A stretch of 64,000 nucleotides of DNA from Bos javanicus (taxonomy: Eukaryota > Chordata > Mammalia > Artiodactyla > Bovidae). How positions within the stretch are numbered: position 1 is the first letter of the stretch; each line of letters starts with the position of its first letter. Both the position numbers and the translations under genes were made by a program. The notes under the pieces are model-generated. The model ran no database searches. It was not told the DNA's origin and saw only the letters and a list, made by a program, of their open reading frames with translations. Positions 11,128 through 19,660 of this stretch are shown piece by piece. The stretch is taken from positions 1 to 64,000 of the forward strand of contig NW_026893841.1 in NCBI RefSeq assembly GCF_032452875.1. The letters are read 5' to 3'.

Positions 11128-11728
11128 TGCCGGGGACCAGCCCCAACTGATCCAGGGTATTCGAAGGAGAGATGGCCTAGGCGACTATTTATATGCTAAT
11201 CAGAGATGTCAAGAATAATAGTATGAGGAGAGCTCAGTAGGAAAATTCGGTGGAGAAAAGAGACTGAGTAGCTTGGTTTACGCGGAAGACCAATCAAACT
11301 TCAAGACAAGAAGTTTGCACCACTTACGTAGGCCGCAGGCGCCCTCTCGAATGGCGAAAGGTGCCTCACCCTAGACACCTTCTCGAGTGGGTCTTAGCAG
11401 CCCAGGCATAATTAGTAAGCGTGGTGGGTTCCACGCTCCAGATGGAGACTCAACTGGAAGTTAAAGGGAAGAATGACAAGGAACTTTATGAATTGCAGCT
11501 CTAAGTTAACTCTTTGACAGTCAGAGCGAGATGGTGGTGGGGGACAGCCCCCAGTGAAATCAGAGGTGAGAGCACAAAGCAATACAGTAGGCAGACTCCA
11601 GTTTTTTTTGGGGGGAGATGCTCGAGAATATCCGGGTGGACTCCTGAGGCTCGATCCCGCATTTGCGTATGCCGAGCCCCTTCCTCATGACCTTTGTCCA
11701 GAGTGGAATGCCTCCCCGGCTCCCGGCA
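11128..11728 (-). mobile_element. Endogenous retrovirus LTR, copy 9
   Basis: 601 bp, termini and TATA box intact. Groups with copies 3, 5 and 11 by CCACGCTCC. It has the private change GACAGTCAGAGCG, and a 2-bp loss (GAGCCCCTTCC) shared with copy 11. Confidence 0.86.
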
Positions 11729-12519
11729 CATGATCAGTGCATGCTCAGTCACGATATCAGTGCCTGCTCAGCCACGTGATCACTGACGGCACAGTCACGT
11801 GATCAGCGCCTCTCAGTCACGTGATCACCGTATGATAAACACGTGATCAGTGAACGACCAGCCACGTGATCACTGCATGCGCGGTCAGGTGGTCAGTTCC
11901 TGATCAGCCACCTGATCAGTGCGTGCACAGTCCCCTGATCAGCGCCTGTCAGTCACTGATCACTGCCTGATAAACACGTGATCAGTGCCCGAACAGCCAC
12001 GTCATCAGTGCATGCGCAGTCACGTGATCAGTGCATGATAGCCACGTGATCAGTGCGTGCACAGTCCCATGATCAGCGCCTGTCAGTCACTGATCATTGC
12101 CTGATAAACACGTGATCAGTGCATGATGAGCCATGTGATCAGTGCCCGATCAGCCACGTCATCAGTGCATGCGCAGTCACGTCATCAGTGCATGATAGCC
12201 ACGTGATCAGTGCATGCTCAGTCACGTGATCTGGACTTGATCAGCCACGTGATCAGTGCCTGCAGAGTCACGTGATCAGGGCCTGCTGAGCTGCGTGATT
12301 CCTGCCGGCTCATCTGCATGACAATTGCCAGCTGAGCTGCGTGATTCCTGTCGGCTCATCTGCTTGACAATTGCCAGCTGAGCTGCGTGATTCCTGCCTG
12401 GTCACGTGCTTGATTATTGCCAGTTGAGCAGCATGATTCGTCACTGCTGAGCTCCATGCTTATTGCCTGCTGATTGCGTGGTTCGTGTCTGCTCAGCTCT
12501 TTGAGTATTGCCTCCTGAG
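11729..12519. repeat. Satellite segment of unit 9
   Basis: 23-bp monomers and full 46-bp block, closest to unit 5 by GCAGTCACGTCATC. Confidence 0.9.
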
Positions 12520-12539
12520 GTCCCTGTTCGGTCGCCACC

Positions 12540-13143
12540 TGCCGGGGACCAGCCCCAACTGATCCAGGGTATTCGAAGGAGAGATGGCCTAGGCGACTAT
12601 TTATGTGCTAATCAGAGATGTCAAGAATAAGAGTATGAGGAGAGCTCAGTAGGAAAATTCGGTGGAGAAAAGAGACTGAGTAGCTTGGTTTATGCGGAAG
12701 ACCAATCAAACTTCAAGACAAGAAGTTTGCACCACTTACGTAAGCCGCAGGCGCCCTCTCGAATGGCGAAAGGTGCCTCACCCTAGACACCTTCTCGAGT
12801 GGGTCTTAGCAGCCCAGGCATAATTAGTAAGCGTGGTGGGTTCCGCGCTCCAGATGGAGACTCAGCTGGAAGTTAAAGGGAAGAATGACAAGGAACTTTA
12901 TGAATTGCAGCTCTAAGTTAACTCTTTGACAGAGAGAGCGAGATGGTGGTGGGGGACAGCCCCCAGTGAAATCAGAGGTGAGAGCACAAAGCAATACAGT
13001 AGGCAGACTCCTGTTTTTTTTGTGGGGGGAGATGCTCAAGAACATCCGGGTGGACTCCTGAGGCTCGATCCCGCATTTGCGTAGGCCGAGCCTCCTTCCT
13101 CATGACCTTTGTCGAGAGTGGAATGCCTCCCCGGCTCCCGGCA
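12540..13143 (-). mobile_element. Endogenous retrovirus LTR, copy 10 (TATA box altered)
   Basis: 604 bp. Shares the CATAAATA change (12605-12598) and T8-GT-G6 tract with copy 4, exactly 8470 bp away. Private changes include CTCCTGTTT before the tract, CTCAAGAACATCC after it and GTCGAGAGTGG near the 5' end. Confidence 0.86.
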
Positions 13144-13933
13144 GATGATCAGTGCATGCTCAGTCACGATATCAGTGCCTGCTGAGCCAGGTGATCACTG
13201 ACGGCACAGTCACGTGATCAGCGCCTCTCAGTCACGTGATCACCCTATGATAAACACGTGATCAGTGAACGACCAGCCACGTGATCACTGCATGCGAGTC
13301 AGGTGGTCAGTTCCTGATCAGCCACCTGATCAGTGCGTGCACAGTCCCCTGATCAGCGCCTGTCAGTCACTGATCACTGCCTGATAAACACGTGATCAGT
13401 GCCCGAACAGCCACGTCATCAGTGCATGCGCAGTCACGTGATCAGTGCATGATAGCCACGTGATCAGAGCGTGCACAGTCCCATGATCAGCGCCTGTCAG
13501 TCACTGATCATTGCCTGATAAACACGTGATCAGTGCATGATGAGCCATGTGATCAGTGCCCGATCAGCCACGTCATCAGTGCATGCGCAGTCCCGTCATC
13601 AGTGCATGATAGCCACGTGATCAGTGCATGCTCAGACACGTGATCTGGACTTGATCAGCCACGTGATCAGTGCCTGCAGAGTCACGTGATCAGGGCCTGC
13701 TGAGCTGCGTGATTCCTGCCGGCTCATCTGCATGACAATTGCCAGCTGAGCTGCGTGATTCCTGTCGGCTCATCTGCTTGACAATTGCCAGCTGAGCTGC
13801 GTGATTCCTGCCTGGTCACGTGCTTGATTATTGCCAGTTGAGCAGCATGATTCGTCACTGCTGAGCTCCATGCTTATTGCCTGCTGATTGCGTGGTTCGT
13901 GTCTGCTCAGCTCTTTGAGTATTGCCTCCTGAG
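13144..13933. repeat. Satellite segment of unit 10
   Basis: 23-bp monomers and full 46-bp block, matching unit 4 in GATCACCCTATG, GATCAGAGCGTGC and CATGCTCAGACACG. Confidence 0.9.
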
Positions 13934-13953
13934 GTCCCTGTTCGGTCGCCACC

Positions 13954-14551
13954 TGCCGGGGACCAGCCCCAACTGATCCAGGGTATTCGAAGGAGAGATG
14001 GCCTAGGCGACTATTTATATGCTAATCAGAGATGTCAAGAATAATAGTATGAGGAGAGCTCAGTAGGAAAATTCGGTGGAGAAAGAGACTGAGTAGCTTG
14101 GTTTACGCGGAAGACCAATCAAACTTCAAGACAAGAAGTTTGCACCACTTACGAAGGCCGCAGGCGCCCTCTCGAATGGCGAAAGGTGCCTCACCCTAGA
14201 CACCTTCTCGAGTGGGTCTTAGCAGCCCAGGCATAATTAGTAAGCGTGGTGGGTTCCACGCTCCAGATGGAGACTCAACTGGAAGTTAAAGGGAAGAATG
14301 ACAAGGAACTTTATGAATTGCAGCTCTAAGTTAACTCTTTGACAGAGAGAGCGAGATGGTGGTGGGGGACAGCCCCCAGTGAAATCAGAGGTGAGAGCAC
14401 AAAGCAATACAGTAGGCAGACTCCGGTTTTTTGGGGGGAGATGCTCGAGAATATCCGGGTGGACTCCTGAGGCTCGATCCCGCATTTGCGTATGCCGAGC
14501 CCCTTCCTCATGACGTTTGTCCAGAGTGGAATGCCTCCCCGGCTCCCGGCA
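13954..14551 (-). mobile_element. Endogenous retrovirus LTR, copy 11
   Basis: 598 bp, termini and TATA box intact. Pairs with copy 5 by position in the higher-order repeat and shares the GAGCCCCTTCC loss with copy 9. Private change TTACGAAGGCCG. Internal tract T6G6. Confidence 0.86.
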
Positions 14552-15342
14552 CATGATCAGTGCATGCTCAGTCACGATATCAGTGCCTGCTCAGCCACGT
14601 GATCACTGACGGCACAGTCACGTGATCAGCGCCTCTCAGTCACGTGATCACCGTATGATAAACACGTGATCAGTGAACGACCAGCCACGTGATCACTGCA
14701 TGCGCGGTCAGGTGGTCAGTTCCTGATCAGCCACCTGATCAGTGCGTGCACAGTCCCCTGATCAGCGCCTGTCAGTCACTGATCACTGCCTGATAAACAC
14801 GTGATCAGTGCCCGAACAGCCACGTCATCAGTGCATGCGCAGTCACGTGATCAGTGCATGATAGCCACGTGATCAGTGCGTGCACAGTCCCATGATCAGC
14901 GCCTGTCAGTCACTGATCATTGCCTGATAAACACGTGATCAGTGCATGATGAGCCATGTGATCAGTGCCCGATCAGCCACGTCATCAGTGCATGCGCAGT
15001 CACGTCATCAGTGCATGATAGCCACGTGATCAGTGCATGCTCAGTCACGTGATCTGGACTTGATCAGCCACGTGATCAGTGCCTGCAGAGTCACGTGATC
15101 AGGGCCTGCTGAGCTGCGTGATTCCTGCCGGCTCATCTGCATGACAATTGCCAGCTGAGCTGCGTGATTCCTGTCGGCTCATCTGCTTGACAATTGCCAG
15201 CTGAGCTGCGTGATTCCTGCCTGGTCACGTGCTTGATTATTGCCAGTTGAGCAGCATGATTCGTCACTGCTGAGCTCCATGCTTATTGCCTGCTGATTGC
15301 GTGGTTCGTGTCTGCTCAGCTCTTTGAGTATTGCCTCCTGAG
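14552..15342. repeat. Satellite segment of unit 11
   Basis: 23-bp monomers and full 46-bp block, matching unit 5. Confidence 0.9.
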
Positions 15343-15362
15343 GTCCCTGTTCGGTCGCCACC

Positions 15363-15962
15363 TGCCGGGGACCAGCCCCAACTGATCCAGGGTATTCGAA
15401 GGAGAGATGGCCTAGGCGACTATTTATATGCTAATCAGAGATGTCAAGAATAATAGTATGAGGAGAGCTCAGTAGGAAAATTCGGTGGAGAAAGAGACTG
15501 AGTAGCTTGGTTTACGCGGAAGACCAATCAAACTTCAAGACAAGAAGTTTGCACCACTTACGTAGGCCGCAGGCGCCCTCTCGAATAGCGAAAGGTGCCT
15601 CACCCTAGACACCTTCTCGAGTGGGTCTTAGCAGCCCAGGCATAATTAGTAAGCGTGGTGGGTTCCGCGCTCCAGATGGAGACTCAGCTGGAAGTTAAAG
15701 GGAAGAATGACAAGGAACTTTATGAATTGGAGCTGTAAGTTAACTCTTTGACAGAGAGAGCGAGATGGTGGTGGGGGACAGCCCCCAGTGAAATCAGAGG
15801 TGAGAGCACAAAGCAATACAGTAGGCAGACTCCGGTTTTTTTTGGGGGAGATGCTCGAGAATATCCGGGTGGACTCCTGAGGCTCGATCCCGCATTTGCG
15901 TCTGCCGAGCCTCCTTCCTCATGACCTTTGTCCAGAGTGGAATGCCTCCCCGGCTCCCGGCA
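15363..15962 (-). mobile_element. Endogenous retrovirus LTR, copy 12
   Basis: 600 bp, termini and TATA box intact. Shares GAATAGCGAA with copy 6, 8467 bp away. Private change GCGTCTGCCGAGCC. Internal tract T8G5. Confidence 0.86.
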
Positions 15963-16753
15963 GATGATCAGTGCATGCTTAGTCACGATATCAGTGCCTG
16001 CTCAGCCACGTGATCACTGACAGCACAGTCACGTGATCAGCGCCTCTCAGTCACGTGATCACCGTATGATAATCACGTGATCAGTGAACGACCAGCCACG
16101 TGATCACTGCATGCGCGGTCAGGTGGTCAGTTCCTGATCAGCCACCTGATCAGTGTGTGCACAGTCCCCTGATCAGCGCCTGTCAGTCACTGATCACTGC
16201 CTGATAAACACGTGATCAGTGCCCGAACAGCCACGTCATCAGTGCATGCGCAGTCACGTGATCAGTGCATGATAGCCACGTGATCAGTGCGTGCACAGTC
16301 CCATGATCAGCGCCTGTCAGTCACTGATCATTGCCTGATAAACACGTGATCAGTGCATGATGAGCCATGTGATCAGTGCCCGATCAGCCACGTCATCAGT
16401 GCATGCGCAGTCACGTCATCAGTGTATGATAGCCACGTGATCAGTGCATGCTCAGTCACGTGATCTGGACTTGATCAGCCACGTGATCAGTGCCTGCAGA
16501 GTCACGTGATCAGGGCCTGCTGAGCTGCGTGATTCCTACCAGCTCATCTGCATGACAATTGCCAGCTGAGCTGCGTGATTCCTGTCGGCTCATCTGCTTG
16601 AAAATTGCCAGCTGAGCTGCGTGATTCCTGCCTGGTCACGTGCTTGATTATTGCCAGTTGAGCAGCATGATTCGTCACTGCTGAGCTCCATGCTTATTGC
16701 CTGCTGATTGCGTGGTTCGTGTCTGCTCAGCTCTTTGAGTATTGCCTCCTGAG
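15963..16753. repeat. Satellite segment of unit 12
   Basis: 23-bp monomers and full 46-bp block. GACAGCACAG at 16019 and TTGAAAATTGCC tie it to unit 6. Private changes include TCCTACCAGCTC. Confidence 0.9.
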
Positions 16754-16773
16754 GTCCTTGTTCGGTCGCCACC

Positions 16774-17375
16774 TGCCGGGGACCAGCCCCAACTGATCCA
16801 GGGTATTCGAAGGAGAGATGGCCTAGGCGACTATTTATATGCTAATCAGAGATGTCAAGAATAATAGTATGAGGAGAGCTCAGTAGGAAAATTCGGTGGA
16901 GAAAAGAGACTGAGTAGCTTGGTTTACGCGGAAGACCAATCAAACTTCAAGACAAGAAGTTTGCACCACTTACGTAGGCCGCAGGCGCCCTCTCGAATGG
17001 CGAAAGGTGCCTCACCCTAGACACCTTCTCGAGTGGGTCTTAGCAGCCCAGGCATAATTAGTAAGCGTGGTGGGTTCCGAGCTCCAGATGGAGACTCAGC
17101 TGGAAGTTAAAGGGAAGAATGACAAGGAACTTTATGAATTGCAGCTCTAAGTTAACTCTTTGACAGAGAGAGCGAGATGGTGGTGGGGGACAGCCCCCAG
17201 TGAAATCAGAGGTGAGAGCACAAAGCAATACAGTAGGCAGACTCCGGTTTTTTTTGGGGGGAGATGCTCGAGAACATCCGGGTGGACTCCTGAGGCTCGA
17301 TCCCGCATTTGCGTATGCCGAGCCTACTTCCTCATGAACTTTGTCCAGAGTGGAATGCCTCCCCGGCTCCCGGCA
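16774..17375 (-). mobile_element. Endogenous retrovirus LTR, copy 13 (mosaic)
   Basis: 602 bp, termini and TATA box intact. It mixes variants of several other copies and carries private CCGAGCTCC, CCTACTTCC and CATGAACTTTG. The adjoining primer-binding site (16771-16754) has one substitution. Internal tract T8G6. Confidence 0.86.
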
Positions 17376-18166
17376 CATGATCAGTGCATGCTCAGTCACG
17401 ATATCAGTGCCTGCTCAGCCACGTGATCACTGACGGCACAGTCACGTGATCAGCGCCTCTCAGTCACGTGATCACCCTTTGATAAACACGTGATCAGTGA
17501 ACGACCAGCCACGTGATCACTGCATGCGCGGTCAGGTGGTCAGTTCCTGATCAGCCACCTGATCAGTGCGTGCACAGTCCCCTGATCAGCGCCTGTCAGT
17601 CACTGATCACTGCCTGATAAACACGTGATCAGTGCCCGAACAGCCACGTCATCAGTGCATGCGCAGTCACGTGATCAGTGCATGATAGCCACGTGATCAG
17701 TGCGTGCACAGTCCCATGATCAGCGCCTGTCAGTCACTGATCATTGCCTGATAAACACGTGATCAGTGCATGATGAGCCATGTGATCAGTGCCCGATCAG
17801 CCACGTCATCAGTGCATGCGCAGTCCCGTCATCAGTGCATGATAGCCACGTGATCAGTGCATGCTCAGACACGTGATCTGGACTTGATCAGCCACGTGAT
17901 CAGTGCCTGCAGAGTCACGTGATCAGGGCCTGCTGAGCTGCGTGATTCCTGCCGGCTCATCTGCATGACAATTGCCAGCTGAGCTGCGTGATTCCTGTCG
18001 GCTCATCTGCTTGACAATTGCCAGCTGAGCTGCGTGATTCCTGCCTGGTCACGTGCTTGATTATTGCCAGTTGAGCAGCATGATTCGTCACTGCTGAGCT
18101 CCATGCTTATTGCCTGCTGATTGCGTGGTTCGTGTCTGCTCAGCTCTTTGAGTATTGCCTCCTGAG
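17376..18166. repeat. Satellite segment of unit 13
   Basis: 23-bp monomers and full 46-bp block. Mixed variants: GATCACCCTTTG resembles units 4/8/10, while GCGCGGTCAGG resembles the others. Confidence 0.9.
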
Positions 18167-18186
18167 GTCCCTGTACGGTCGCCACC

Positions 18187-18789
18187 TGCCGGGGACCAGC
18201 CCCAACTGATCCAGGGTATTCGAAGGAGAGATGGCCTAGGCGACTATTTATATGCTAATCAGAGATGTCAAGAATAATAGTATGAGGAGAGCTCAGTAGG
18301 AAAATTCGGTGGAGAAAAGAGACTGAGTAGCTTGGTTTATGCGGAAGACCAATCAAACTTCAAGACAAGAAGTTTGCACCACTTACGTAGGCCGCAGGCG
18401 CCTCTCGAATGGCGAAAGGTGCCTCACCCTAGACACCTTCTCGAGTGGGTCTTAGCAGCCCAGGCATAATTAGTAAGCGTGGTGGGTTCCGCGCTCCAGA
18501 TGGAGACTCAGCTGGAAGTTAAAGGGAAGAATGACAAGGAACTTTATGAATTGCAGCTCTAAGTTAACTCTTTGACAGAGAGAGCCAGATGGTGGTGGGG
18601 GACAGCCGCCAGTGAAATCAGAGGTGAGAGCACAAAGCAATACAGTAGGCAGACTCCGGTTTTTTTTGTGGGGGGAAATGCTCGAGAACATCCGGGTGGA
18701 CTCCTGAGGCTCGATCCCGCATTTGCGTATGCCGAGCCTCCTTCCTCATGACCTTTGTCCAGAGTGGAATGCCTCCCCGGCTCCCGGCA
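18187..18789 (-). mobile_element. Endogenous retrovirus LTR, copy 14 (last in array)
   Basis: 603 bp, termini and TATA box intact. Carries the T8-GT-G6 tract followed by private GGAAATGC, plus GAGAGCCAGATGG and GACAGCCGCCAG. The primer-binding site (18184-18167) has one extra mismatch. More private changes than most copies, as expected at an array edge where homogenisation is weaker. Confidence 0.86.
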
Positions 18790-19066
18790 CATGATCAGTG
18801 CATGCTCAGTCACGATATCAGTGCCTGCTCAGCCACGTGATCACTGACGGCACAGTCACGTGATCAGCGCTTCTCAGTCACGTGATCACCGAAAGATAAA
18901 CACGTGATCAGTGAACGACCAGCCACGTGATCACTGCATGCGCGGTCAGGTGGTCAGTTCCTGTTCACCCACCTGATCAGTGCGTGCACAGTCCCCTGAT
19001 CAGCGCCTGTCAGTCACTGATCACTGCCTGATAAACACGTGATCAGTGCCCGAACAGCCACGTCAT
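18790..19066. repeat. Satellite segment of unit 14, truncated
   Basis: Only ~277 bp of 23-bp monomers remain before the sequence switches, at CGTCATC|TGCTTG, into a 46-bp block of the LTR-free type. Private changes such as ATCACCGAAAG and TGTTCACCCACC mark it as an edge copy. Confidence 0.85.
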
Positions 19067-19184
19067 CTGCTTGATTATTGCCAGCTGAGCAGCATGATTC
19101 CTCACACCTGAGTTCCATATTTATTGCCTGCTGACTGTTTGATTCGTGGCTACTCAGCTCTTTGTTTATTGCCTCCAGAGGCAC
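19067..19184. repeat. Partial 46-bp block at the array junction
   Basis: Contains only the last part of the usual ~244-bp block, beginning at CTGCTTGATTATTGCC and ending CCTCCAGAGGCAC. It lacks the LTR and primer site and runs directly into CATGATCAGTG. Confidence 0.85.
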
Positions 19185-19420
19185 ATGATCAGTGTATGAT
19201 AGCAAACATGATCAGCGCATGATCAGTCACGTGATCAGTGCATGATCAGCCACGTGATCAGTGCATGACCAGGCACGTGATCAGTGTATGTCCAGCCAAG
19301 TGATCAGTGCATGATAGCCACGTGATCAGTGCATGATCAGTCACATGATCAGTGCATGATCAGTCATGTGATAGGTGTGTGATCAGCCACGTGAACAGTG
19401 CATGCTCAGTCACGTGATCA
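19185..19420. repeat. 23-bp monomer array
   Basis: 22/23-bp monomers; several carry a second-half change such as TGTATGTCCAGCC. Ends at the next 46-bp block. Confidence 0.9.
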
Positions 19421-19660
19421 GGGCCTGCTGAGCTGCGTGATTACTGTCTGCTCATCTGCTTGACAATTTCCAGCTGAGCTGCACGATTCCTGCCTGTCAG
19501 CTGCTTGACAATTGCCACCTGTGCTGCGTAATTCCTGCCTGCTCATCTACTTGATTATTGCCAGCTCAGCAGCATGATTTCTCAGAGGTGAATTACATGA
19601 TTATAGCCTGCTGACAGATTCCTGCCTACTCAGCTCTATGTTCATTGCCTCCATAGGCAC
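19421..19660. repeat. 46-bp block, CCATAGG subtype
   Basis: 240 bp opening GGGCCTGCTGAGCTGCG and closing CCTCCATAGGCAC. Shares TTTCTCAGAGGTGAATTAC with the blocks at 22341 and 23566, and is the same length. Confidence 0.9.

Larger units (their letters stand above)
2818..11147. repeat. Six-unit higher-order repeat, copy A (units 3-8)
   Basis: Units six positions apart share private variants. Units 4 and 10 both read TTATGTGC in the TATA region. Units 6 and 12 share GAATAGCGAA and GACAGCACAG. Units 2, 8 and 14 share TATGCGG and the AACATCC/TACATCC form beside the T/G tract. Units 3, 5, 9 and 11 share CCACGCTCC and CAACTGG. Distances 4 to 10, 5 to 11, 6 to 12 and 8 to 14 are 8470, 8470, 8467 and 8474 bp. 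Distances spanning the short third unit are 8322-8330 bp. The recent amplification unit was therefore a block of six, not one. Confidence 0.75.
1..19066. repeat. LTR-containing ~1.41-kb tandem satellite array, 14 copies
   Basis: Fourteen head-to-tail units start at 1, 1411, 2818, 4090, 5504, 6916, 8325, 9733, 11148, 12560, 13974, 15383, 16794 and 18207, each opening with TGATCCAGGGTATTCGAAGG. Complete units are 1407-1415 bp, except the third (1272 bp); the fourteenth stops after ~860 bp. Each holds, in plus-strand order, most of a minus-strand LTR, ~550 bp of 23-bp monomers, ~240 bp of 46-bp units, an 18-bp primer-binding site and the last 20 bp of the next LTR. Units differ by scattered substitutions and small indels, so this is a recently homogenised array. 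From memory it resembles the bovine 1.711b satellite, said to carry a ~0.6-kb insert; that identification is unverified. No host gene is present. Confidence 0.95.
11148..19066. repeat. Six-unit higher-order repeat, copy B (units 9-14, truncated)
   Basis: Second copy of the six-unit block, in the same order of unit types as units 3-8. Units 9-12 pair with 3-6. Unit 13 is a mosaic and pairs poorly with unit 7. Unit 14 pairs with unit 8, including the extra GT in the T/G tract. The copy breaks off inside unit 14 where LTR-free satellite begins. Confidence 0.65.

Noticed and set aside
1..19066. Intact or partial provirus with internal genes
   Set aside because: Each LTR is followed after its primer site by satellite. 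No gag, pro, pol or env sequence and no polypurine tract beside a second LTR are seen.
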